Positions 8,294 through 14,353 of a DNA stretch of 20,934 nt are shown one piece after another; positions within the stretch are counted from its first letter, which is position 1, and each line of letters starts with the position of its first letter. The DNA comes from JAKORR01 sp964608495 (lineage in GTDB: Bacteria; Armatimonadota; Zipacnadia; Zipacnadales; FEN-943). Below the pieces are notes generated by a model. That model saw only the letters and a program-made list of their open reading frames with translations, did no database searches and was not told the origin of the DNA. Location of the stretch: contig CAZSOQ010000085.1 in the NCBI GenBank assembly GCA_964608495.1, positions 1 through 20,934 of the forward strand. The letters run 5' to 3'. A program made the translations under genes and the position numbers.

Positions 8294-8499
8294 GGATCGC
8301 GCTCCTTGCCTGGGTCGCGACGGGCGCCCGCCGGCGCCGCCGGATCGGCGTCAGAGCCGGCCCGCGGGCGCTTGCGGCGGGACCTTCTCCCTGGGGCTTC
8401 GTCCCGCCGTCCGCGCGGTACGCCTGCTGCGCCCCAGTCGTTCCTCCGACCGCGGTCGGGTCCTTGTTCGCCCCGGAGGGGAGTGCCGGACGCCGGGCG
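8294..8499. other. 206-base gap holding the leader of the 1471-residue gene
   Basis: AAGGAG (8302-8307, minus strand) is the ribosome binding site for ATG 8293. A perfect 14-base palindrome, CCGACCGCGGTCGG, sits at 8446-8459, about 40 bases past the stop of the upstream gene. It could be an operator or stem-loop, but such palindromes are expected by chance at this GC content. I see no convincing -35/-10 pair. Confidence 0.35.
8302..8307 (-). promoter_or_regulatory. Ribosome binding site of the 1471-residue gene
   Basis: AAGGAG on the minus strand, eight bases before ATG 8293; near-consensus. Confidence 0.7.
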
Positions 8500-9357
8500 T
8501 CAGAACACGCGGAAAGCCATGTCCAGACACCGGCGCTTGAGGTCGGCGTCTCTCGCCGCGCCCATCAGCCCGTAGAACCCATAGGGGTACTTGAAACAGT
8601 GGCCCAGCGCGGGGTCCTGCCGTCGCCGTTCCCGCCAGTAGGCAAGCTCCAGGGGACGGACACCGGTCGGCGCGTGCTCGGGTATCGGCTTGTCGGTGTC
8701 CAGGGGCCCCATCCGCGCGCGCTTCACGTACAGCTTCAGCGTATGGAGGCTCCGCCGCGCCAGCTCGACCTGCCCGACCTGCCGCAGGTCCATCAGCGCC
8801 CGCCCCAGGGTCAGCAGGTGCCCGGTCCAGCCCTGGCCGCGGCCGATGAACGCCTCGGCTGTGCGAAGGTACTCGCGCAGGACGAAGTCAGACAGGTCCT
8901 CGGCCTCGCTCAGGTCGGGGAACTCGTCGTGGTCGTCGAGGGCGACGTCCGTGGTTGTGTCGAAGGCCTCGACCAGCGTGCAGAGGCCCTCGACCCGAGA
9001 CGGAGTGATCGTGTCCGGCCTTTGGTGGAAGGCCTTGAGCGCCAGCGCCGGGAGGATCACGTTGTGCCCGGCCTGCCGCAGCTCGCCCAGCGTCGGGTAG
9101 ACGGCGGCGGCGATCCGGTCCAGCAGGCCCGGGTCGGGCGTCTCGGCAGGGAAGGGAGCGCGGAGCTCCGGGGGGAGCCAGGGCCCGTTGATCATCTCAG
9201 CGATCAGCTCGGACACGCCCTCCTCGACCGCCTCCTCCGCGCAGAAGAAGTAAGCCGAGATGATCGCGCCGCCCTTGTGGCCGTCACGGAAGTAATCGGT
9301 GGTGTGCGCTCGACACAGAAGGTCGAGACCCCGGACGAGGTACGACTGATCCAGCAT
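8500..9357 (-). CDS. Cytoplasmic protein of unknown function with recurring histidine motifs
   Basis: Protein of 285 residues that I do not recognise. It has no signal peptide or membrane segment, so it is probably cytoplasmic, unlike every other complete gene here. The sequence is mostly helical. Histidines recur in distinctive settings: AHTTDYFRDGH (H18, H27), AGHNVILPALALKAF (H98), DDHDEF (H143), TGHLLTLGRAL (H180) and GHCFKYPYGFYG (H253). That spacing could form a metal or catalytic site in a helical bundle or barrel; this is inference. Start ATG 9357 has GGGGG five bases upstream. An in-frame TTG four codons earlier is less likely. It is the first gene of the minus-strand run and faces the GH42-like gene across 312 bases. 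A metabolic or sensing role linked to the secreted enzymes is possible, but nothing in the sequence proves it. Confidence 0.75.
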   Translation of the reverse strand: MLDQSYLVRGLDLLCRAHTTDYFRDGHKGGAIISAYFFCAEEAVEEGVSELIAEMINGPWLPPELRAPFPAETPDPGLLDRIAAAVYPTLGELRQAGHNVILPALALKAFHQRPDTITPSRVEGLCTLVEAFDTTTDVALDDHDEFPDLSEAEDLSDFVLREYLRTAEAFIGRGQGWTGHLLTLGRALMDLRQVGQVELARRSLHTLKLYVKRARMGPLDTDKPIPEHAPTGVRPLELAYWRERRRQDPALGHCFKYPYGFYGLMGAARDADLKRRCLDMAFRVF

Positions 9358-9485
9358 GGCATCCCCCAATGCGTGGGACGGAGATCACCTGGCCGCCGGC
9401 CCCAGAGTCCGGCCTCCGCCTTCCCCGGGCGGGCAGCCTGCCGCCGCGCGGCCCTGCTCCATCCCACCAGCTCTAGCCTTCCCCC

Positions 9486-9510
9486 CACGGGTAGCGTAGC
9501 AGCACCCGTG
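9486..9510. promoter_or_regulatory. Inverted repeat, candidate operator for the minus-strand run
   Basis: CACGGGT, 11 bases, ACCCGTG: a perfect seven-base dyad with centres 18 bases apart. It overlaps a weak minus-strand -10-like hexamer about 130 bases upstream of ATG 9357. Confidence 0.25.
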
Positions 9511-9587
9511 CCGAGCTGTCACCCTCTGGGGTGCTCCCAGGCGCCCGTCGGTCGGGGGCGGCCGTCGAGCCGGGACGGCCCGCGGGA

Positions 9588-9611
9588 CCGAGGGCACTGC
9601 GAGTCCCTCGG
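9588..9611. promoter_or_regulatory. Inverted repeat, candidate operator for the plus-strand GH42-like gene
   Basis: CCGAGGG, 10 bases, CCCTCGG: a perfect seven-base dyad with centres 17 bases apart. It ends ten bases before TACAAT (9621-9626), so a bound protein would cover the -35 position. This could explain the missing -35 consensus if an activator is used. Confidence 0.3.
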
Positions 9612-9620
9612 GGGCTGTAG

Positions 9621-9626
9621 TACAAT
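9621..9626 (+). promoter_or_regulatory. Possible -10 hexamer
   Basis: TACAAT is the most AT-rich hexamer of this region and matches TATAAT at five of six positions. It lies about 40 bases before the start codon at 9670. No matching -35 is visible. Confidence 0.25.
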
Positions 9627-9656
9627 CCCGGGAAGAGGGCCGGTGCAAGGCCAGGC

Positions 9657-9662
9657 AGGAGG
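9657..9662 (+). promoter_or_regulatory. Ribosome binding site fixing the GH42-like start at 9670
   Basis: AGGAGG, seven bases before ATG 9670; consensus site. The same frame is open much further upstream, to about 8092, but that part is antisense to other genes. This site marks the real start. Confidence 0.75.
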
Positions 9663-9669
9663 AATACCG

Positions 9670-12600
9670 ATGAGTCAGATGCTTCAGCAGGGCACAGCGC
9701 CCCGTGACATGGCGGCTCCCGCGGTCTTCCCCTTGCCGTCGGGGGCCGGGCAGTCCGGGGCGCCTTCTTGGGGCCGAAGGCCAGGCGCCGGCAGCGACCG
9801 GCGGCCGGCCCCGGCCGTCGCCGTGCTGGCCCTGGTCGCCCTCACCGCCGGCCCCGTGGAGGTTGCCGTGAGCCAGGACCGACCGACACTGGCCGTCTCG
9901 GACTTCGAGGACGGGCTGGGCGGCTGGGTCACCAATGACGCGGTGAAGTACAGCGGCAAGACGAAGGACACGCCGCTGGTGTCAATCGCGGTCTCGGAGG
10001 TCGCGCACTCGGGCCGGCAGGGCCTCGAGGTGACCTTCCACCCGGGGCAGGGCTGGGCCAATGCCTATGTCAGCGTGGCGCGGGCAGGCGAGCGCTGGGC
10101 CGCGGAGGGAGTGGACGAGCTGTCGCTGTGGCTGAAGGGCGACGGGTCGGACAAGCAGGTGAGGATCCACCTGCAGGCTTGGAGCGACGACCTGCAGCCA
10201 ATCTTCTTCGGCGTGCCGGTCGCGCTTCGGGACACCGAGTGGCACGAGCTGGTCATCCCGCTGGCGGAGTTCCAGGCGAGCAAGCCCGACCAGGCCCTGC
10301 GGCTCGAGGCCCTCATCTCGCTGCAGGTTGACGGCTCGGGCGAGCTGGGCCCTGCGACGCTGTGGCTGGACGACATCACCGTGCGCAACGCCCGCGGCGA
10401 GGGGGCGCGCTTCGCCACCGGGCCGCTCGACGGCAAGGTCGCCGAACTCCCGCCCGTGCAGGCCATCCCACGGCTTGGGACCTGGGGCCTGCCACGGCTC
10501 GAAGCCGCGGCCCTCGCGCAGTGCAAGGCGCTGGGCCTCGGGTTCGGCTCGCAGGGAGAAGCGCGCCTGCGCCAGCAACAGGCCTTCCTGGAAGGGCTTG
10601 CCTCCAACCACACCCCCGGCCGCCCGGAGGCAGGCGAGCTCCTTGCCGGCCTCAGCCTGGGCGATGGAGACTTCGACCAGGACGCGCAGGGGCGCCGCAC
10701 CGGCGAGGGCATCGAGAGCGCCGTGTTCCATCCGGCCGTCGTGGACCGCTACTGCCGCTGGGTGGCCGAGCGCGTGCGGGCGCGCGCGGGCGCGCCCTGG
10801 GTGAGCTCGTTCATGCTGTCGTCGCCGATCAGCATGTACGGTGAGGTCCACTACTCGGCCTCGAGCGCCGGGCAGTACGCGGTCTTCAGCCGCCCCGCGA
10901 AGGAGAACTTCCGGTCGTGGCTCAAGCGCGCCTACCGCGACGACCTGAGCGCCCTGGCCAGGGCCTGGGAGCAGCCGCTGGCGACCTGGGAGGACGTGGT
11001 GCCTCCCGAGGGCCCGAAGGCCGGGGCCGAGGGTATTGACGCCCGCACGGCGTGGTCGGATTTCGTGCACTGGTACAACTGGTGGCTTGAGGAGGTGACG
11101 CGCCGGGAGCTGGACGCCGCCCGGGCCGAGACCCCCAAGCCCCTGGCCGTGATGATGGGCGGCCCGAAGGTGGGCCCCAGTCAGGGCATCGCCCTGGGCA
11201 ATGTGGGGCCCATCGTGAAGCTGCTCGGCCAGGTGCACCCGGCCTTCCTCAATGACACCGACGCGCAGACGCTGTTCTCGTGCCGCTACACTCGCGCGGC
11301 GTGCTCTCAGTACGGCGTGGACCTGATGCTGGAGAACGTCGGGCCGCCCTACCTGCAGGTGTTCCACCAGTACGACATGGCGCTCAACATCCTGGCCTGC
11401 GGCGGCGACATCGCCCACCTGGCGCACTGGGGCGAGCTGTACGACCCGAGCACCTGGTTCGGCCGGACCTGGGCGGGCCTGGCCCCGCTGCTGCATCGGT
11501 ACCGCACGGGCTATGTCAAGAGCGATGCGGCCGTCTTCCACTCGTACATGACCTCCTGGTACCGGCCCGACCGGTCGAACCCGGACGCCCTGCGCCTCTA
11601 CGACGGCACCAACACCCTGTGGTATCCCGAGAAGGGCTACCCGTCCTGGGGGCGGGCTCTCGGCTCGCCCGACGTGGTGGACGACGTGATGATCGAGGAC
11701 GGGGCGCTCGACGGCCGCAAGCTGCTCGTCATCCCGAACAGCTCGGTCACCGTCACCTCGCGCAAGGCCGTGGACGCGATCCGCCGGTGGGTCGAGGCGG
11801 GCGGCACGGTCGCGGGGTTCGGGCTCGGCTGCCTGGCGTACACGGTCGAGCCGGACCGCTCGCTCAGGAGCACGCCGGGCATGGCCGGGCTGGTGCCCGC
11901 GCAGCCCGGGGCTGCTCTACAGCACACCGCGCCCGGCCAACCTAGCCCCGCCTTCGTGGCGCAGGAGGTCGGGCAGGGGCGGGCGGTGCTGTTCATACCA
12001 CCGGCGAATCCGGCCGAGGACGCGACCTACGGCGACACGCCCTTCACCGAGCAGGCCACGCAGCTTGTGGAGGCCGAGGCCCAGCGCGCGGGCGTGCGGT
12101 TCTGGTGCCGCGGCGACGCGGATCACCGCATCAACCTGATGTACGCCGGCAGGGACAGCGCCTCCGGCAAGCACCTCTTCGTGGCGGACTTCACCCGCTA
12201 CGTGCGCAACGACCTGCCCGATGCGATCTTCTGGACCGACTGCACCTTCACGCCCACCTTCGACCCGTCGCTCGAGGGCGAGGCGGAGCTGGTGGGCATC
12301 ACCGACAGCTTCGAGAGCTGCCGGGGCGGTGAGGCCGACTTCGACGCCGCGGCCCACACCCTCGTCGTCCGCTTCCGACTGCCGGACGAGCTCTCGCTCA
12401 CCTTCGGCAAGGGCAGGAGCGGGCTGGCGGTCACCGCGCATCCGCTGCTGCTCTGGCAGGGCGACGACCTGGTCCTGCGCCCGGCCGGCGGCTACGGTGA
12501 GAACCAGACGCAGGAGGTCATCGGTGTCGGAGCCGACGGGTCGCTGGAGCCCGCGAAGGTCGCGGTCATCACCCTCGTGCACGGCGATCTGCACCGGGAG

Positions 12601-12891
12601 AAGTTCGGCGGTGGCCCGACCTTCCGGCTGTCGCTGGCGCGGCCCGGCGCGGTGGTGATCCACGTCAACTCGGTGGCGAAGGGCGGCGCCGCGCTCGTCG
12701 TGTCTGTTGACGGCCGTGAAGCCCTGCGGCAGGAGCTACCGGACAAGGATGAGCAGAACAGCGCCATGGCCCACGAGTACGACGAGGACGTGACCGTTGA
12801 TCTGCCCGCCGGGGACCACGAGGTCGGGATCGGCAACCCGGGTGCGGACTGGTTCTCCGTGGACCGCTACGTCTTCCGCGGGCTCCGGTGA
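9670..12891 (+). CDS. Secreted GH42-like glycosidase with N- and C-terminal beta-sandwich domains
   Basis: Protein of 1073 residues. Residues 1-46 are a long Pro/Gly/Arg-rich N-region ending SDRRPAP. A hydrophobic core at ~47-62 and a site near VAVSQ follow, so export is likely, possibly as an atypical or RR-type signal. Residues ~72-245 form a CBM-like beta-sandwich (SDFEDGLGGW at the start, ATLWLDDITVRN at the end). Residues ~265-640 are a TIM barrel resembling GH42: SSPISMYGEVHYS with candidate acid/base E392, a KENFRSWLKRAYRDDLSAL helix as in GH42, and GVDLMLENVG with candidate nucleophile E555. Residues ~680-720 (LLVIPNSSVTVTSRKAVDAI, EAGGTVAGFG) match the class-I-amidotransferase-like trimerisation domain of GH42. 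Residues ~970-1073 are another beta-sandwich. Exo-beta-galactosidase-like activity is inference. It is transcribed alone, and its 3' end converges on the next gene. Confidence 0.8.
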   Translation: MSQMLQQGTAPRDMAAPAVFPLPSGAGQSGAPSWGRRPGAGSDRRPAPAVAVLALVALTAGPVEVAVSQDRPTLAVSDFEDGLGGWVTNDAVKYSGKTKDTPLVSIAVSEVAHSGRQGLEVTFHPGQGWANAYVSVARAGERWAAEGVDELSLWLKGDGSDKQVRIHLQAWSDDLQPIFFGVPVALRDTEWHELVIPLAEFQASKPDQALRLEALISLQVDGSGELGPATLWLDDITVRNARGEGARFATGPLDGKVAELPPVQAIPRLGTWGLPRLEAAALAQCKALGLGFGSQGEARLRQQQAFLEGLASNHTPGRPEAGELLAGLSLGDGDFDQDAQGRRTGEGIESAVFHPAVVDRYCRWVAERVRARAGAPWVSSFMLSSPISMYGEVHYSASSAGQYAVFSRPAKENFRSWLKRAYRDDLSALARAWEQPLATWEDVVPPEGPKAGAEGIDARTAWSDFVHWYNWWLEEVTRRELDAARAETPKPLAVMMGGPKVGPSQGIALGNVGPIVKLLGQVHPAFLNDTDAQTLFSCRYTRAACSQYGVDLMLENVGPPYLQVFHQYDMALNILACGGDIAHLAHWGELYDPSTWFGRTWAGLAPLLHRYRTGYVKSDAAVFHSYMTSWYRPDRSNPDALRLYDGTNTLWYPEKGYPSWGRALGSPDVVDDVMIEDGALDGRKLLVIPNSSVTVTSRKAVDAIRRWVEAGGTVAGFGLGCLAYTVEPDRSLRSTPGMAGLVPAQPGAALQHTAPGQPSPAFVAQEVGQGRAVLFIPPANPAEDATYGDTPFTEQATQLVEAEAQRAGVRFWCRGDADHRINLMYAGRDSASGKHLFVADFTRYVRNDLPDAIFWTDCTFTPTFDPSLEGEAELVGITDSFESCRGGEADFDAAAHTLVVRFRLPDELSLTFGKGRSGLAVTAHPLLLWQGDDLVLRPAGGYGENQTQEVIGVGADGSLEPAKVAVITLVHGDLHREKFGGGPTFRLSLARPGAVVIHVNSVAKGGAALVVSVDGREALRQELPDKDEQNSAMAHEYDEDVTVDLPAGDHEVGIGNPGADWFSVDRYVFRGLR

Positions 12892-12955
12892 GCGAACGGG
12901 CCTCGGGGACGGCGAAGGTCACGCGTGGCCCCAGCGACGCCAGCGCGACACGTCC
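12892..12955. other. 64-base convergent gap
   Basis: It lies between the ends of two converging genes. I see no clear stem-loop with a T-run in either direction. Confidence 0.4.
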
Positions 12956-14092
12956 CTATTCCGCGCGGTCCACGGTGATGAAGACCCCGCGGATCTCCTG
13001 GAACACGTCGGGCCGCGGCTGCTCCCAGCCCGTGGGCACGCTGTCGTACACGTACAGCAGCTTCCCGGGCGCGACCTCCGCGATCGCCGTGTAGCAGGTG
13101 CTCGGGCCGTCGAAGATCGTGGTCGCCGCGGTCCACCGCTCGCCTGTGCCGTCGGGACTGAACATGAGCCGACAGCCGGGCCGTCCCGAGCTGCAGGCGA
13201 GCACGCCGCTGGACATCACCAGCAGATCGGCGAACACGCTCAGCGCCTGGTCGGCCATGCGCTGGGGGGTGCTCCAGGTATGTCCATCGTCGCCGGACCT
13301 GGCGCTCCACATCGGCTTGCCGGACGCGTTGCGCATCACGCAGTACAGATCGCCCCCGGGCAGGCGCACCATGCAAGGCTCGTTGAGCCCCTCGCCGCCT
13401 ACCGTGACGTGGTAGCCGACGGTCGCCAGGTAGCGCCAGGCGCGCCCACCATCGGTGCTCCGCACGACCACGGAACGGTCCAGCGCGTCGCCCTCGAACC
13501 GCCCGTACATCGTTGCCAGCAGGGATCCGTCCGGCATCTCGAGGATGGAACGCGCGAACACCACGGAGGCTGCGCCGCCCGTGCCCCAGTGCCCCAGCCT
13601 CAGCGGCGCGAGGTCCACGCTGCCCCTCGACCAGCCGTAGTTCAGCCCCTCGTAGGACAGGCCGACCCCGCACGAGCACGTGCTCTCGCCGGTGTACAGG
13701 GTGCAGTAGGACATCGCCAGGCACCTTCCGTCTCTCAGCCGGACCCACGAGTGCCCGATGTCACGCTCGTCTATCGGCCGGGACCACGTCAGCCCGCCAT
13801 CCAGCGTCCAGCAGTAGGCGCTCCTCGTGTTGGCCGGGTCAATGGCGTCCTCCGCGCACCAGATCTTGACCAGCAGCCTCTCGGGGCTGAGTCGGCCCAG
13901 CGTCGGGAACCAGTGCCGGCCGTTAGAGCGGCTGATGACGAAGGGCTCGCCGACGGTGATCCCGGGTCCGTCCTCGGGCGCCATGGGTCCCGACCCTCCC
14001 TGCTGGGCGCGAGCGGCGGGCATCTGCGTCGCCAGGACGATTGCGAAGCCCGCGGCAAGGTATCGCACGTAAGTGCTTTCTCGCGACGACAT
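12956..14092 (-). CDS. Secreted cysteine-rich sialidase-like BNR (Asp-box) propeller
   Basis: Protein of 378 residues. Residues ~1-29 are a signal peptide (YLAAGFAIVLATQMPAARA). The rest is a six-bladed sialidase-type propeller: Asp boxes TLDGGLTW (96-103), STDGGRAW (212-219), SGDDGHTW (266-273) and a degenerate SPDGTGERW (312-320). Conserved positions shared with its larger relatives here are GLNEP with E238, CVMR with R254, SGRPG with R304, and CYTAIAEV with Tyr334 and Glu338. The latter resembles the sialidase Tyr/Glu pair. No FRIP motif is visible, so sialic acid as substrate is not assured. There are 11 cysteines after the signal, suggesting disulfides. No Shine-Dalgarno precedes ATG 14092, and in-frame codons extend upstream to 14341. 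The signal peptide makes 14092 the best start. Confidence 0.75.
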   Translation of the reverse strand: MSSRESTYVRYLAAGFAIVLATQMPAARAQQGGSGPMAPEDGPGITVGEPFVISRSNGRHWFPTLGRLSPERLLVKIWCAEDAIDPANTRSAYCWTLDGGLTWSRPIDERDIGHSWVRLRDGRCLAMSYCTLYTGESTCSCGVGLSYEGLNYGWSRGSVDLAPLRLGHWGTGGAASVVFARSILEMPDGSLLATMYGRFEGDALDRSVVVRSTDGGRAWRYLATVGYHVTVGGEGLNEPCMVRLPGGDLYCVMRNASGKPMWSARSGDDGHTWSTPQRMADQALSVFADLLVMSSGVLACSSGRPGCRLMFSPDGTGERWTAATTIFDGPSTCYTAIAEVAPGKLLYVYDSVPTGWEQPRPDVFQEIRGVFITVDRAE

Positions 14093-14353
14093 GTAGCGAG
14101 AACCGGGTGAAGGAAAGCCCTCTGACTGCAAACACCCTGGGGCTCTGCCCCAGACCCCGCAGGGGCTGCGGGCCCCTGACCCCACTATCCGCGCAGCTAC
14201 GTCTGCGCCGTGCGGGGGCCCCGGCCGCGGATGACACGGTGGGCTCGCCTGCCCCTGCACGCCTATCTCTGTGTCAATCTGCGCAACTACTTGCATTGCG
14301 GCCGTCTCCTCGCACGGGCGGCTCATCCCGGGCCCGGCCACGCTGTCCGGCGG
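14093..14353. other. 261-base gap containing a double hairpin
   Basis: No gene is seen. The segment 14137-14178 is a double hairpin. A minus-strand TTGACA (reverse of 14272-14277) has no -10 partner at the right distance. The frame of the downstream sialidase-like gene is open across this gap, but the encoded residues look non-coding (Pro/Gly/Arg/Cys-rich). Confidence 0.45.
14137..14178. repeat. Back-to-back perfect GC hairpins, REP-like element
   Basis: Hairpin one is CTGGGGC, TCT, GCCCCAG (14137-14153). Hairpin two is CAGGGGC, TGCGG, GCCCCTG (14160-14178). Both have perfect seven-base stems, are six bases apart, and are each followed by GACCCC. This tandem pattern resembles REP/ERIC-type intergenic palindromes. 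On the minus strand it lies about 175 bases after the stop at 14354 and 45 bases before ATG 14092. It could also act as a terminator or leader structure. Confidence 0.6.

Larger units (their letters stand above)
9358..9669. promoter_or_regulatory. Divergent control region between the 285-residue gene and the plus-strand GH42-like gene
   Basis: This 312-base stretch has no gene and must hold both promoters. Two perfect seven-base dyads occur: CACGGGT/ACCCGTG at 9486-9492 and 9504-9510 (11-base spacer), and CCGAGGG/CCCTCGG at 9588-9594 and 9605-9611 (10-base spacer). On the plus strand TACAAT at 9621-9626 is a possible -10 with no good -35. On the minus strand GTGACA (reverse of 9517-9522), an 18-base spacer and TACGCT (reverse of 9493-9498) is a weak promoter that overlaps the first dyad. 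All of this is pattern reading only. Confidence 0.35.

Noticed and set aside
8446..8459. Perfect 14-base palindrome CCGACCGCGGTCGG
   Set aside because: In DNA this GC-rich, a few palindromes of this length are expected by chance in a 21 kb window, and no promoter or T-run accompanies it.
8092..9669. Upstream extension of the plus-strand GH42-like frame
   Set aside because: The frame is open but antisense to other genes, and the encoded residues look random. AGGAGG before ATG 9670 marks the true start.
9625..9669. GGGAA...GGTGCAA string resembling part of a cobalamin riboswitch
   Set aside because: Only two short matches occur. The start codon follows within a few tens of bases, so the rest of the aptamer core cannot fit.
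9982..11541. Minus-strand open frame of 519 codons inside the plus-strand GH42-like gene
   Set aside because: Arg/Gly/Val/His-rich shadow frame without motifs. The plus-strand reading has coherent GH42-type features.
14249..14277. Minus-strand TTGACA as a -35 box for the Cys-rich sialidase-like gene
   Set aside because: The region 16-18 bases downstream is GC-rich and has no -10-like hexamer.
14092..14341. N-terminal extension of the Cys-rich sialidase-like gene to an upstream start at 14341
   Set aside because: It would put about 83 low-complexity residues, encoded across the double hairpin, before an evident signal peptide.
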